A stretch of 64,000 bases of DNA from Gammaproteobacteria bacterium UBA5109 (GCA_002414385.1 DHZH01000001.1:124431-188430), one strand, 5' to 3'; positions 1-9,054 are shown, counted from the first letter of the stretch. Numbers and translations are program-made. Notes: generated by a model not told the origin, from the letters alone.

Positions 1-721
1 GAATAATCCGCAGGCTGTCATATTCTTCAATACGCATTTCGATCGTGTCCCCGACCTGGACGAATTCGATGGGGAAGGGGGTCATCATGATCAGCGGCGT
101 GCCTTTGGTGCCGCATTGCAGTAATTCATTGTCAGCAGCGTCCCACTGTGCCAGGAAGGCTTCTCCGGCTTCATTCAGCGGATAACCGCCGGTAAACATC
201 GGGAATGCCGCACGGTCATTCATGATGGTACTCCAGGTGCGAAAAATACCGTCGGCATTGGCGATGGCGGCCTGGGTAAAGGCATCATCCTCATCATCAT
301 TAATGTAGCCGACCAGGTTGCCGGCTTTGCCGGCAGGAAAGTAAGGCGAACGAGTACCGAAATCAAATTCATAACCGCTGGAAAGCAGGATATTACTGGC
401 AAGAATTTCATTTCTGCCGCGTGATGAAGGCGAACCGGCAACAGTTACCTCGTCGCCGACCTGAATGGCGTCACCGGTAATCCCCCGGTTACGCATAACA
501 CTGATGGCAGCTGTTTCAGCACTGTATTGCACGATATTGCCGGATTCATCTTCTACATCAAAAACAATGAAGCCATGGGGGTTGCGCCATGAAACGGCGG
601 TGATGGTTCCTTCGAGTTCTATGGTGACGTCAGTGTCAAAAAGTCCGACGTTACTGTGGTGGGCTAATGCGGGGTTGGTGAATGCAAAAATAGTCGAGAA
701 AATTATTATTATTTTTTTCAT
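1..721 (-). CDS. Exported DUF6152-like protein, 3' end outside window
   Basis: The frame is open from the ATG at 721 to the window edge, giving about 240 residues of an incomplete gene. The protein starts with a lysine and a very hydrophobic stretch followed by PALAHHS, a signal peptide ending just before a His-His-Ser N-terminus, which is typical of the DUF6152 family of small exported proteins. The first 110 residues contain the family-like segment VSWRNPHGFIVFDV and a predicted beta-rich fold. The remainder has an acidic stretch (NDDEDD) and no motif I recognise. The family has no established function; members often occur near exported hydrolases or oxidoreductases, as here. No downstream partner can be seen because the gene runs off the window. 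Confidence 0.75.
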   Translation of the reverse strand, partial: MKKIIIIFSTIFAFTNPALAHHSNVGLFDTDVTIELEGTITAVSWRNPHGFIVFDVEDESGNIVQYSAETAAISVMRNRGITGDAIQVGDEVTVAGSPSSRGRNEILASNILLSSGYEFDFGTRSPYFPAGKAGNLVGYINDDEDDAFTQAAIANADGIFRTWSTIMNDRAAFPMFTGGYPLNEAGEAFLAQWDAADNELLQCGTKGTPLIMMTPFPIEFVQVGDTIEMRIEEYDSLRII

Positions 722-819
722 TGTCTCTGTCCTTTAGGGCTTGTTACTGCATGAATGAACTTCCTTCTTGTTAAATCGTGATCAGGCCTGGATTGATATT
801 AAGGGTGTAGAAATAAACA

Positions 820-852
820 GTGTCAGAGTAAATCCACGATTTACTCTGACAC
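820..852. repeat. REP-like palindrome, copy 1
   Basis: Two perfect 15-bp arms (GTGTCAGAGTAAATC and its complement) are separated by three bases. It lies between two minus-strand genes. The same core, TGTCAGAGTAAA, recurs at 15434-15472, and a related palindrome lies at 10298-10325. Palindromes of this kind are known as REP-like elements mobilised by REP-associated tyrosine transposases; no such transposase is in the window. It may also act as a transcript-end hairpin. Confidence 0.75.
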
Positions 853-862
853 CAGTTCAGTT

Positions 863-1945
863 TTATTTGTCGGAGCTGTCTTCGATATCCTCGGCCAGTT
901 CAATAAATAGATCCGCATACTCAGCAGAGTCGAGCTGGGCCATGGCAAAGTGTCCGCCACCTTCCAGGCCGCGATCAGGCATGTATACACCAGTGGCATC
1001 AACACCAGCCTGCTGCCAGGCTGCTACCTGGCAATTGAGCGGTTGCGAAGAGCCGCCGCCCAGACCGCGTTCCGAGACGACCAGTGTCAGCGGGAAATCC
1101 TCAAAGTTCACCAGCTGGCTCGGATTGCTGCCTTGCATGGGGCAACCCATTTGTTCAACCGGGCTGAAGTTTGCGGGGAGGGCTGGAGAGGTTTCCCAAT
1201 TGCTGATGGCTGGAGGTGCATTTCCACCGGGACCACCACCTGATGCAATCGGATTGGCACCGGCTGCTTCAAAGGCAATGATACCTACAACATTGTCAGC
1301 GTTCTTGTCCGGGACCAGAAAAGTACTGCCACCACCGGCGGAGTGCGCAATCAGGATAGCCGGGCCGATTTCATCCAGCAGGGCAGAAATGGCTTCGGCG
1401 GCAATTTCATTTCCACAATAGGCAGCAGTGGCTGAACTGGCAGCCCAGCCGACTACGGCATCATTGGTTGGGGTTGGGTCACCACCCGGCCAGACATCTG
1501 CGTCAGCCGTTGAAAGAAATGAAATTATCCCGGTATTGGCATAACCGCTGGCCGACATACCGTTACTGCTGCAGCTCGGGTTACTTTGTGAGCGACCGTG
1601 TCCCGGGCGATCAATAACGTAGACATCCCAGCCGTCGGCGACAAAATAATCCGCCCAGCCATCACGGCCATCCGGGGTTTCCAGCCAGTCTGTGCCCTGG
1701 CCGCCACCACCGTGAATCATCACGATGGGGTATTCATGTTCGCGTTCAGCAGGCAGCATGTATTGTACAAACATCGGATTCAGTACATTAAGCGTACCGT
1801 CTTCCTGTGCTTCAGTACTGTAGGCGATAAATTTAGAACCAAAGTCGCGTAATTCCAGTGTTCCTGCTTCTCCACCGGCTAAAACCTGAGCAGAGCACAG
1901 AAAAGCACCCAGGCTCAGGATTGACGTTCTGATGATTGTTTTCAT
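863..1945 (-). CDS. Exported alpha/beta-hydrolase (esterase-like)
   Basis: This 360-residue protein has a signal peptide (cleavage near VLAGG, residue 23) and an alpha/beta-hydrolase fold. The oxyanion-hole region is MIHGGGGQG near residue 77, the strand-loop IDRPGHGRS lies near 111-119, and the nucleophile elbow is AHSAGGG with Ser202. A late GGGHFAMA near residue 333 supplies the likely catalytic histidine. Four cysteines suggest periplasmic disulfides. The substrate is not evident; the fold suggests a carboxylic ester. It is downstream of no obvious operon partner: the next minus-strand gene starts 141 bases further on, past the palindrome at 820-852. Confidence 0.8.
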   Translation of the reverse strand: MKTIIRTSILSLGAFLCSAQVLAGGEAGTLELRDFGSKFIAYSTEAQEDGTLNVLNPMFVQYMLPAEREHEYPIVMIHGGGGQGTDWLETPDGRDGWADYFVADGWDVYVIDRPGHGRSQSNPSCSSNGMSASGYANTGIISFLSTADADVWPGGDPTPTNDAVVGWAASSATAAYCGNEIAAEAISALLDEIGPAILIAHSAGGGSTFLVPDKNADNVVGIIAFEAAGANPIASGGGPGGNAPPAISNWETSPALPANFSPVEQMGCPMQGSNPSQLVNFEDFPLTLVVSERGLGGGSSQPLNCQVAAWQQAGVDATGVYMPDRGLEGGGHFAMAQLDSAEYADLFIELAEDIEDSSDK

Positions 1946-2193
1946 GGTATTTCCTTTCGATTCGAAATTGAAAAAATGAGAGCTATTGTGTCGTTCCTGT
2001 TTTGTTATTGATGAACTGACGGTAATTTAAGCCGATGCGCTCATTGCATGCAAGCAGGCAATGAAAGGAATGTCATAAACTGCATACCCGGGACTGCTTT
2101 CAGGCCTTGCGCTTCCGCAGAAGGTGGCAAGCGACTGTAGCAGCAGTCTGACTCGCCGTGTGTAGTGAGGCAGTCAGCAGTCTTCAGCTTTAT

Positions 2194-2595
2194 TCAGGAG
2201 TTGATTTCACGCAATAGTGTATCGATTGTTTTTTGTAACTCTATTGGCAGTGAACGATAGTTGCACAGGAGCCGGTATTCCCTGTCAGAAATTGTCAGTG
2301 CCTCCGGATCAGGATTGTTGGTATACGCCGCGTTTGATTCATTTACCTTCAGTCCGATACTCCTGATGGGCGGCTCTCCATCCAGTAACCATGCACGCCT
2401 GACGCCAAGCTTCATGGCGATTTGAGGTGCTCTCGAAGAGCTGGGCAGGGCATCGCCGTTTAGCCACTTGCGAACTGCCTGGGAAGAGACTTCAAATAGA
2501 CTGCCCAATTCCTTGAGCTGTGTTTTTTTATATCCCGCCTCATTCAATGCCTGGCGAAACCTTCTGGAAAATTCTTTGCGTGTTGAAGCATTCAC
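2194..2595 (-). CDS. XRE/CI-type helix-turn-helix regulator
   Basis: This is a 133-residue protein with an N-terminal HTH (about residues 20-70, including the segment SSQAVRKWLNGDALP, typical of CI/Bet-type repressors). A short tail contains RRAWLLDGEPP, a phrase common after the HTH in phage-repressor-like proteins. There is no peptidase domain, so it is not a self-cleaving LexA/CI repressor. It is divergent from the unknown gene at 2728, and the 130-bp gap holds an inverted repeat (2621-2638) that is a plausible operator. It probably controls itself and its neighbour; this is inference. Confidence 0.8.
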   Translation of the reverse strand: MNASTRKEFSRRFRQALNEAGYKKTQLKELGSLFEVSSQAVRKWLNGDALPSSSRAPQIAMKLGVRRAWLLDGEPPIRSIGLKVNESNAAYTNNPDPEALTISDREYRLLCNYRSLPIELQKTIDTLLREINS

Positions 2596-2620
2596 TGCGT
2601 TTAATTCCGGTTAATTTTCC

Positions 2621-2638
2621 AGTAAATTCTGGTTTACT
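2621..2638. promoter_or_regulatory. Candidate operator between divergent genes
   Basis: AGTAAA and TTTACT form perfect 6-bp arms around a 6-bp spacer, 26 bp upstream of the HTH regulator's start. Further TTACTTTAT copies follow at about 2634-2665. The position in a divergent promoter region suggests autoregulation. Confidence 0.45.
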
Positions 2639-2727
2639 TTATGATAACTATCAGTTACTTTATAAAAAAGTTTTGGTTGGATAAATTGTGCTTGTCCTGA
2701 TCAAGTGCTCTGGTAAGGATACCCTGA

Positions 2728-3543
2728 ATGCTTGCAAAAATTCTTGCAAAGCTTCCTCTGAAGCTTGTTGCCAAGCTTGTTGATAAAGCCCCCCAACTTT
2801 CCTGGGATCTTGATTTATTACTGACAGAAGTAATCTGTGATACCTATTCCTATGGTATTCCCAGGCCGTTGCGGCAAGCCAATTACTCAATTTCCTTAGT
2901 ACGATTCTGGTTTATTTACCATTTTTTACTGGCTGAGCATGCCAATCGGGAAATACTGGATATTGCTGTGCTACAGCACCGGCAACTGGATAAGACGCTG
3001 AAATTCATCATTCATGCCAGTGCAAAAGGCTACCCGCCAGTCAGGTATCGGCACTGGCAGCTTTTTGAGGAAAGTGAGGCTTGTGAAATCAGTGAAATCT
3101 GTGAAATCGGAGAGGGTAGAGCGGATAAAGCGGATATAAAAAAAGGCACTACGACCGCGACCGGTAATTATGATGTATTTCTTGTGTATTCTGACGCAGA
3201 AAATATTGAGACACTGGAAGCACTTATCTGCTATTTAAAAAAGCGGCTGAGAAGCAATGGCATAGTAATTGGTGTAGTGAGTAAATCCAGGTCTGGAATT
3301 AATCAGCACCTGCGGGTTCGCGACCCGAAGAATAATGCACGCAATTCTTTGTCTATTACAGGGTATCTGTATGAAATTGCTAAAAAAGCAGGTTATTCCG
3401 TTGATTTTCTGAGCGGAGCTTATTATGGTCGAAATCAAGGTCTGGTGCCCAAACAGCACAAATTCTTTTTTCGCTGTAATTTATTCATGGGTTCCCTGCT
3501 GCCCGGACGGGCAGGAGAGCTATATTGGGTTTTCAGAAAATAA
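2728..3543 (+). CDS. Unknown protein
   Basis: The product has 271 residues. I do not recognise the family. An AAGGA sequence 10 bases before the ATG could serve as ribosome binding site. The N-terminus is amphipathic and lysine-rich. The middle (residues about 120-140) contains a repetitive acidic stretch, EACEISEICEIGE. The C-terminal half (about 150-271) begins NYDVFLVYSD and alternates predicted strands and helices. It ends FMGSLLPGRAGELYWVFRK, which could be the end of a Rossmann-like fold, but I see no SAM-binding glycine motif. It is divergent from the HTH regulator at 2194-2595, and its base composition is more AT-rich than the following genes. Transfer is possible. Confidence 0.6.
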   Translation: MLAKILAKLPLKLVAKLVDKAPQLSWDLDLLLTEVICDTYSYGIPRPLRQANYSISLVRFWFIYHFLLAEHANREILDIAVLQHRQLDKTLKFIIHASAKGYPPVRYRHWQLFEESEACEISEICEIGEGRADKADIKKGTTTATGNYDVFLVYSDAENIETLEALICYLKKRLRSNGIVIGVVSKSRSGINQHLRVRDPKNNARNSLSITGYLYEIAKKAGYSVDFLSGAYYGRNQGLVPKQHKFFFRCNLFMGSLLPGRAGELYWVFRK

Positions 3544-3555
3544 ATCTCAACTCTT

Positions 3556-3587
3556 GCACTTAATTAATTGATTTCAAGTGCTTTTTA
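3556..3587 (+). terminator. Possible terminator after the unknown gene
   Basis: GCACTT pairs with AAGTGC across a 14-base AT-rich loop and is followed by a T-rich tract. The stem is only 6 bp, so the call is weak. Confidence 0.4.
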
Positions 3588-3590
3588 GCT

Positions 3591-3620
3591 TTTACTTTTT
3601 TTGTCTTAAACACTTATAAT
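3591..3620 (+). promoter_or_regulatory. Sigma-70 promoter placing the start site at the ATG
   Basis: A perfect -10 hexamer TATAAT (3615-3620) follows a TTTACT -35 (3591-3596) at 18 bp. Transcription would begin near 3626-3628, which is the annotated ATG of the next gene, so the message may be leaderless. Confidence 0.6.
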
Positions 3621-3627
3621 AGTCCCC

Positions 3628-4449
3628 ATGAGCAGCGACAACAGAGATTTAGATGAGTTTTCCATTGTTCCGGAACGGGATGAGCTGGTATCTCACCGCA
3701 AGCTTAAGCGTGGCAGTTCCATGTCATCTTCCCGTCCGCCGCAATCGGCAGCACCTGCTGGCCTGGACAGTGGAGTAAAACTCCTGCTTGGCGTCCTGAC
3801 GCTGGGACTGCTTGGAACTGCTGGCGGTGCTTACTATTTCTATGATCAGGGCATGCAGACCCAGGCCGAACTGGATCGTACTGCCGGGCGGCTGGCACAA
3901 CTTGAAAACCGCCTGAATCTGGTTGATGAAGCTGCTGAAGAGTCCTCCCTGGGCCTGCTGGAGCGGGTGGATTTCAATTTTTCCGAAATTGACAAATTAT
4001 GGGCTGCACGTAATGTCCTGCGTAATGATGTTGGCACCATCAATGCCACACTGGCTTCGCAATCCGAGGACATCACCGAAATTGAAGCGGCGGTAGCCAA
4101 TCAGGCCAGCATGAACAATCAGCAGACGGCGACACTGGATCAGAATGAGCGGCTGATTGAGACCATCCGTAATCAGATCAATCAGCTCAACGGCAATGTG
4201 GCTGAACTGAATAACCTGGAAATCAGCCAGCAGCTTGCCCGCATTACCCAGGAGTTGAATACCCTGCAATCTACCACGGTCTCCGGAGCATCCGGACTGG
4301 CTGAACGCGTCAATATCAATGAACAGGATATTGAATCGATCAATCTCTATCGTCTGAGCCTGAATCAGACCATCAATTCACTGCAACAAAGCCTTAACGA
4401 GCTGGAAGAGCGCGTTGCGGCAATGACCACATCCTCAGCTGCCTTTTAA
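3628..4449 (+). CDS. Single-pass membrane protein with long coiled coil
   Basis: The 273-residue protein has a hydrophilic N-terminus, one transmembrane segment at about residues 49-70 (VKLLLGVLTLGLLGTAGGAYYFY) and then about 190 residues of nearly continuous heptad-like coiled coil rich in Q, N, L and E. This resembles uncharacterised gammaproteobacterial membrane-anchored coiled-coil proteins. It would be anchored in the inner membrane with a periplasmic rod and a cytoplasmic tail of about 48 residues. There is no Shine-Dalgarno before the ATG and the -10 box ends 7 bases upstream, so it may be read from a leaderless message. The next gene starts 10 bases after its stop, suggesting cotranscription. 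Confidence 0.7.
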   Translation: MSSDNRDLDEFSIVPERDELVSHRKLKRGSSMSSSRPPQSAAPAGLDSGVKLLLGVLTLGLLGTAGGAYYFYDQGMQTQAELDRTAGRLAQLENRLNLVDEAAEESSLGLLERVDFNFSEIDKLWAARNVLRNDVGTINATLASQSEDITEIEAAVANQASMNNQQTATLDQNERLIETIRNQINQLNGNVAELNNLEISQQLARITQELNTLQSTTVSGASGLAERVNINEQDIESINLYRLSLNQTINSLQQSLNELEERVAAMTTSSAAF

Positions 4450-4459
4450 GCAGCCCGAT

Positions 4460-5053
4460 ATGAATAAACCTTTCTCCCAGGCTTGCGAGAATAACAAGCA
4501 GCCGATTCTTGATGTCATTGCAGAATATTTCCAGGCGGGTAAGCGCATCCTGGAGATTGGCAGCGGCACCGGGCAGCATGCCGTGCATTTCTGTCAGCAT
4601 TTACCCGGTATATACTGGATCCCCAGCGAGATTCCCGAAAACATGGAAATCATCAAGGCTGGTCTGGCCGGGGAAGACTTGGCGAATCTTGAAGAACCGG
4701 TCACACTTGATGTGCGGGACCAGCCCTGGCCGGTCTCAGAGCTGGACGGATTGTTCAGTGCCAACTGTCTGCATATTATGGACGGCAAATTTGTTCCGGA
4801 CTTTTTTCGTGGCGCCGGGGAAAGTATGAGGCATGGCGCTTATCTGTGCGTATACGGACCATTTAAATATAAAGGTGAATTTACCACCGAGAGTAATGCC
4901 CGTTTTGATCTTTGGCTTAAAGAACGTGACCCGGTCAGCGGCATTCGGGATTTCGAGAGCGTGAATGAACTGGCAAACAGTAATGGCTTCAGCTTCGTCA
5001 GGGATATCGGCATGCCGGCAAACAATCAGATGCTGATCTGGCGTAAAGATTGA
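4460..5053 (+). CDS. DUF938 family SAM-dependent methyltransferase
   Basis: The 197-residue protein matches the DUF938 family, uncharacterised class I methyltransferases. It has the early segment PFSQACENNKQPIL and SAM-binding motif I ILEIGSGTGQHAVHF (about residues 31-45). The acidic residue ending the second strand lies in the segment SEIPEN. Later come FSANCLHIM and YGPFKYKGEFTTESNARFD, which are characteristic of the family. The length is normal. It sits 10 bases downstream of the coiled-coil gene and is probably cotranscribed. The methyl acceptor is unknown. Confidence 0.88.
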   Translation: MNKPFSQACENNKQPILDVIAEYFQAGKRILEIGSGTGQHAVHFCQHLPGIYWIPSEIPENMEIIKAGLAGEDLANLEEPVTLDVRDQPWPVSELDGLFSANCLHIMDGKFVPDFFRGAGESMRHGAYLCVYGPFKYKGEFTTESNARFDLWLKERDPVSGIRDFESVNELANSNGFSFVRDIGMPANNQMLIWRKD

Positions 5054-5152
5054 CTTGTCGCATAGCCTTCAATAGCTTTAACGCTCTTAAGAGCAGGGTA
5101 TCAGCGGCTCGCAAATAAAACTAATACTAAAAGTAAAAGGGGAGTCGTCACA

Positions 5153-7336
5153 GTGTACTCAGGCTATTCGCATAATATTCTTGTCGCAGTAGTCACTGTT
5201 CTGTTACTGCCCGTCAGCGTACTGGCCCAGACCGGGAACCAGCCCCTGCAGGAAAAATCCCTCACTATCACCCGCACCGCTCAGCCACCGGTCATTGACG
5301 GGATTCTGGATGATGCCGTCTGGCAACAGCTGCCGGGCATCAGTGATTTTCATCAGGTCAATCCGGTAGACCAGGGTACGCCGACCCAGGAAAGCATTTT
5401 CTATATCACCTATGACGATGATTATTTTTATTTGGGTGCGCGCTTATATGACAGTAATCCTGAGGCCATTACCTCGCGCGTCATGATTCAGGGCCAGTCA
5501 CTGCGCTTTGATGATAACGTGCATCTGATTCTGGATACCTTTAATAATGACCGTACGGGTTTTCGGTTTATCACCAATCCCAATGCCATTCGTGATGATG
5601 GAGTATTCGAGAGTCCGACCAGCTACAACATCGACTGGTCCGGCATCTGGCTGGTGGAATCCAGTATTAATGACCAGGGCTGGACCACTGAAATGGCGAT
5701 TCCCTTTACCACCCTGAATTTTGATCCGGAAACAGATACCTGGGGAATTAATTTCGAGCGCGAAATCGCCCGCAACAATGAACGCATTGCCTGGTCATCT
5801 TTTAACCGTGCCATTGATCCGTCCACCAGTGGACAGGTGGTGGGGCTTGAGGGGCTGGAGCAGGGCCTGGGACTGGATATTGTACCTTCCCTGACGGTAG
5901 GGCAGGCCAGAGACCGTAATAGCAACACCACCGAAGATAATGTCGAACCCTCGCTGGATGTATTCTACAAATTCACACCTAACCTTACCGGTGTGCTGAC
6001 CCTGAACACGGATTTCTCTGCTACCGAAGTGGACGATCGCCAGGTCAACCTGACACGTTTCAATCTGTTTTTTCCGGAAAAGCGCGATTTCTTTTTGCAG
6101 GATTCGGAAATTTTCTCATTCGGCTCCGGTGGCAACAACGGCATTCCTTTTTATTCGCGTCGCATAGGCCTGGATGCGTCCACCGGACAGCCGGTGGATA
6201 TTGATGTCGGCGGCAAACTGGCAGGCAGGGTAGGTGACACCAGTCTTGGAGCTTTGCTGGTGCAGCAGGAAGATCGTATCGGTGCCAGTGATGATCCGCT
6301 GTTTGTCGGCCGGGTGACGCAGAACGTACTGACCGAATCCCGCGTCGGTGCCATTTTTACCCAGGGCAATCCCAACGGGCTGGCTGACAACTCTGTCGCC
6401 GGGGTGGATTTCAATTACCGTAATACCCGGTTTGCCGATAACTACACCCTCACCGGCGATATCTGGTACCAGCAGTCAGATACCGACGGACTTGAGGGAG
6501 ATGATAAAGCCTACAGTGCTGCCATTGACCTGGCTACCGAAGGTAATGGTTTCAGCGGTGAGCTGGATTACAACTATATCGGCGCCGAATACAACCCGGC
6601 TCTCGGATTTGCCAACCGTCGTGGCGTTGATCAGATCAATGGCAGAGCCACTTACCGTCATTATCCCGAAGATCATCCATTGCTCTGGTATTACTACGCA
6701 CACCTGGATATCTCCCGCACTGACAGGCTGGATAACGGCCAGTTACAGAGTGAAGCGCTCAATCTGCGTTATATGAGCCTCAACAGCCATGCGGGAGACC
6801 GGATTTATGCTGAAGTGTTCCGGGAAAAAGAAGGTCTGGTTGCAGACTTTGCCATCCGGCCCGGGGTTGTTATTCCGGCCGGGGAATATGCATTTACCAG
6901 CCACGCCTTTGGTCTGCAAACCGCCAACCAGCGTAGCCTGTCGCCGGATATCGGCTTCACCATCGGTGATTTCTATACCGGCGAGCAGCGCGAAGTCGAT
7001 TTCGGGCTGGACTGGCAGCCCGGCCCGCGTTTTTCCGGTGAGTTCTCTTATGTTTACACTGATATTGACCTGCCACAGGGTGAATTCGTCAGCCGCCTGG
7101 TGCGTATGCGCAGCACATTTTCCTTCACGCCGGAATGGAGCTGGATCAATTTGCTGCAATACGACAACGGCTCCGATTCAGTTGGCCTCAATAGTCGCCT
7201 GCACTGGGACCCAAGAGCGGGAGAAGATTTTTACCTGGTGGTCAATTACAACTTTGATGCCGATGGCGTGTTTAATGGATTAAATACCCGACAGTCGGAA
7301 ATTGTATTGAAGTATTCGAGAAATTTCAGGTTTTAA
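5153..7336 (+). CDS. DUF5916 outer-membrane protein with CBM9-like domain
   Basis: The 727-residue protein starts at GTG with a good GGGGAG ribosome binding site. A signal peptide ends at VLAQ. Residues about 35-240 form a CBM9-like carbohydrate-binding domain: PVIDGILDDAVWQQ, then FYITYDDDYFYLGARLYDS and the WTTEMAIPFTTLNF segment. The rest is a beta-rich region of alternating aromatic and polar strands ending in the C-terminal RNFRF, typical of an outer-membrane barrel. PEKRDFFLQDSEIFSFG is a family signature. The family is common in marine bacteria and presumed to bind or take up glycans, but its function is not established. It is monocistronic as far as can be seen. Confidence 0.85.
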   Translation: MYSGYSHNILVAVVTVLLLPVSVLAQTGNQPLQEKSLTITRTAQPPVIDGILDDAVWQQLPGISDFHQVNPVDQGTPTQESIFYITYDDDYFYLGARLYDSNPEAITSRVMIQGQSLRFDDNVHLILDTFNNDRTGFRFITNPNAIRDDGVFESPTSYNIDWSGIWLVESSINDQGWTTEMAIPFTTLNFDPETDTWGINFEREIARNNERIAWSSFNRAIDPSTSGQVVGLEGLEQGLGLDIVPSLTVGQARDRNSNTTEDNVEPSLDVFYKFTPNLTGVLTLNTDFSATEVDDRQVNLTRFNLFFPEKRDFFLQDSEIFSFGSGGNNGIPFYSRRIGLDASTGQPVDIDVGGKLAGRVGDTSLGALLVQQEDRIGASDDPLFVGRVTQNVLTESRVGAIFTQGNPNGLADNSVAGVDFNYRNTRFADNYTLTGDIWYQQSDTDGLEGDDKAYSAAIDLATEGNGFSGELDYNYIGAEYNPALGFANRRGVDQINGRATYRHYPEDHPLLWYYYAHLDISRTDRLDNGQLQSEALNLRYMSLNSHAGDRIYAEVFREKEGLVADFAIRPGVVIPAGEYAFTSHAFGLQTANQRSLSPDIGFTIGDFYTGEQREVDFGLDWQPGPRFSGEFSYVYTDIDLPQGEFVSRLVRMRSTFSFTPEWSWINLLQYDNGSDSVGLNSRLHWDPRAGEDFYLVVNYNFDADGVFNGLNTRQSEIVLKYSRNFRF

Positions 7337-7576
7337 GACTGACAGACAGGAGAGGCAGGACAGCCTGACGAAGAATTTAGTCATAGTACTGACTGGAAAA
7401 TATGATAAAGCTGTAAGCATACTAATAACTATGAGAAGGCTGATGCCTCTATAACGAACTTTTATATGGGCAACATCAGAGCCATTTAACAAGAACTATT
7501 TGTTGAAAATAATGCCTGTAATAAATTAGTACCGATTTGACTGATAGCCATCAGCTAGCATACCAGAGAGGGTGAT
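7337..7576. other. Intergenic stretch without recognised gene
   Basis: These 240 bp are AT-rich and hold no open frame with a convincing start. A GAGGGTGAT ribosome binding site precedes the next gene. Confidence 0.4.
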
Positions 7577-8326
7577 ATGATATTCAAGCAACTGTATGAG
7601 GAATTAAGCAGCACTTATACTTATCTACTGGCCTGTGAGGACACTGGTCAGGCAGTGCTTATCGATCCCGTGTATCCGACGGCCGAACGCGATCTGCACA
7701 TCATCAATGCTATGGGCCTGAAACTGATCTATTCCATCGACACACACATTCATGCTGACCATATTACGTCAGCGCGTCGTCTTAAGGAATTGGCAGGTAG
7801 TCAAATAGTCTATCCTGTGACATCACAGTGTGATTGTCCGGATATTCGGGCTGAAGAAGGAAGAGCCATCATCATCGGTAGTGTAACAATTGATCCACTT
7901 TATACACCCGGCCATACTGATGATCATTACGCCTATAAAATTGGCGACAAAGTATTAACTGGAGATGCCCTGCTTATTGATGGTTGTGGGCGCACAGATT
8001 TCCAGAATGGAAATGCCGAAGACCTCTACAAAACGGTACGAGAAAAACTGTTTGCTTTGCCCGATGACACCCTGGTGTATCCGGCACACGATTATAATCA
8101 TCGGCATGTATCCTCAATAGCCCAGGAGAAGGAACGTAATCCGCGGCTGGGTGGTGATACCACAATTGAAGAATTTAAGAAGATCATGGCAAATCTGAAT
8201 CTTGCCTACCCCAAATTCATCGACCACGCTGTACCAGGCAATAAGCTTTGCGGCGTTTGTCCTGAAGATTTACCAGAGAAGTATGATCTGTATTGTCAGG
8301 AAATGAGCGAAAGCCCACAGGGATAG
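7577..8326 (+). CDS. ETHE1-like persulfide dioxygenase (MBL fold)
   Basis: The 249-residue protein has the metallo-beta-lactamase motif THIHADH (His57, His59, Asp61, His62), a later PGHTDDH and TGDALLIDGCGRTDFQNG, and YPAHDYN. The GRTDFQ and PAHDY phrases mark the ETHE1/persulfide dioxygenase branch, which oxidises glutathione persulfide to sulfite with one mononuclear iron. The tail LCGVCPEDLPEKY is compatible with that family. A role in sulfide or persulfide detoxification follows from the family. It is followed after 36 bp by dps, so the pair may be a stress-response unit. No rhodanese or SQR gene is adjacent. Confidence 0.88.
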   Translation: MIFKQLYEELSSTYTYLLACEDTGQAVLIDPVYPTAERDLHIINAMGLKLIYSIDTHIHADHITSARRLKELAGSQIVYPVTSQCDCPDIRAEEGRAIIIGSVTIDPLYTPGHTDDHYAYKIGDKVLTGDALLIDGCGRTDFQNGNAEDLYKTVREKLFALPDDTLVYPAHDYNHRHVSSIAQEKERNPRLGGDTTIEEFKKIMANLNLAYPKFIDHAVPGNKLCGVCPEDLPEKYDLYCQEMSESPQG

Positions 8327-8362
8327 ACTGAGCAATTTATTCACCTATACTGAGTTTTAACA

Positions 8363-8839
8363 ATGGCTAAACAGGAAATTGATATTGGAATTCCAGCAGA
8401 TAAACGGCAACAGGTGGCCGACAAACTCAAGGTATTGCTAGCCGATTCCTACACGCTCTACCTGCAGACACATAATTTTCATTGGAATGTAACTGGCCCC
8501 CAATTCCGTGAGTTACACCTAATGTTTGAGGAGCAATACACTGAACTGGCTCTAGCCGTCGATGAGATCGCGGAACGCATTCGCACACTGGGCGTATTTG
8601 CGCCAGGCACCTACCAGCAGTTTGCAGAATTAAGCCACATCAAGGAGACCGGGGATATTCCATCCGGGGACAAAATGGTCGCTATTCTGACTGCAGGACA
8701 TGAACAAATCGTGAAAACCTGTCGTGCAGTGTTGCAAGAAGCCCAGGCTGCGGACGATGAATCCAGTGCATCTCTGGTATCTGACCGCATGGTTCTGCAT
8801 GAAAAAACTGCATGGATGCTACGCTCAATACTGCAATAA
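8363..8839 (+). CDS. dps: Dps-type ferritin, DNA protection during starvation
   Basis: This 158-residue Dps-family protein carries the signature HNFHWNVTGPQFRELHLMFEEQY. Its ferroxidase-site residues are placed as His40, His52, Glu56, Asp67 and Glu71 (DEIAERIR). Such proteins form 12-subunit shells that oxidise and store iron using peroxide and may bind DNA. The N-terminal tail has only a few lysines, so DNA binding is uncertain. It starts 36 bp after the persulfide dioxygenase gene on the same strand and is probably cotranscribed. Confidence 0.93.
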   Translation: MAKQEIDIGIPADKRQQVADKLKVLLADSYTLYLQTHNFHWNVTGPQFRELHLMFEEQYTELALAVDEIAERIRTLGVFAPGTYQQFAELSHIKETGDIPSGDKMVAILTAGHEQIVKTCRAVLQEAQAADDESSASLVSDRMVLHEKTAWMLRSILQ

Positions 8840-8881
8840 TAGGCAGATAAACTCTGCTTGAGCCTTTCGCGACAAAAAAAT

Positions 8882-8995
8882 TACAGCGGCAAGTTTATGG
8901 TCCGGATTCCACCGGAGGCTCACCGCTCTCTGGCCATACAGGCGGCAGAAGAAGGCGTAAGCCTGAACAGGTTGATTGCCAGTCGTTTGCATTGA
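8882..8995 (+). pseudogene. Remnant of a HicB-family antitoxin (C-terminus only)
   Basis: A 37-codon frame ending at TGA 8993-8995 reads YSGKFMVRIPPEAHRSLAIQ followed by AAEEGVSLNRLIASRLH. This is the ribbon-helix-helix C-terminal domain of HicB antitoxins. Only about 14 unrelated codons precede it before an in-frame stop at 8840-8842. The N-terminal domain and the hicA toxin are missing, so this is a decayed toxin-antitoxin locus just behind dps. Confidence 0.75.
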
Positions 8996-9054
8996 AGTCC
9001 TGAATCAAAGGCCCAGCGTCATTTGATGCTGATTTAATTATTTAATTCGCTCTA

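Noticed and set aside
768..1421. Long plus-strand open frame opposite the hydrolase gene
   Set aside because: It has no ribosome binding site, and the minus-strand frame has a signal peptide and a catalytic triad. It is an antisense shadow.
2660..2890. Minus-strand 76-codon frame opposite the unknown gene
   Set aside because: It lacks a start signal and the plus-strand frame is far longer with a plausible binding site.
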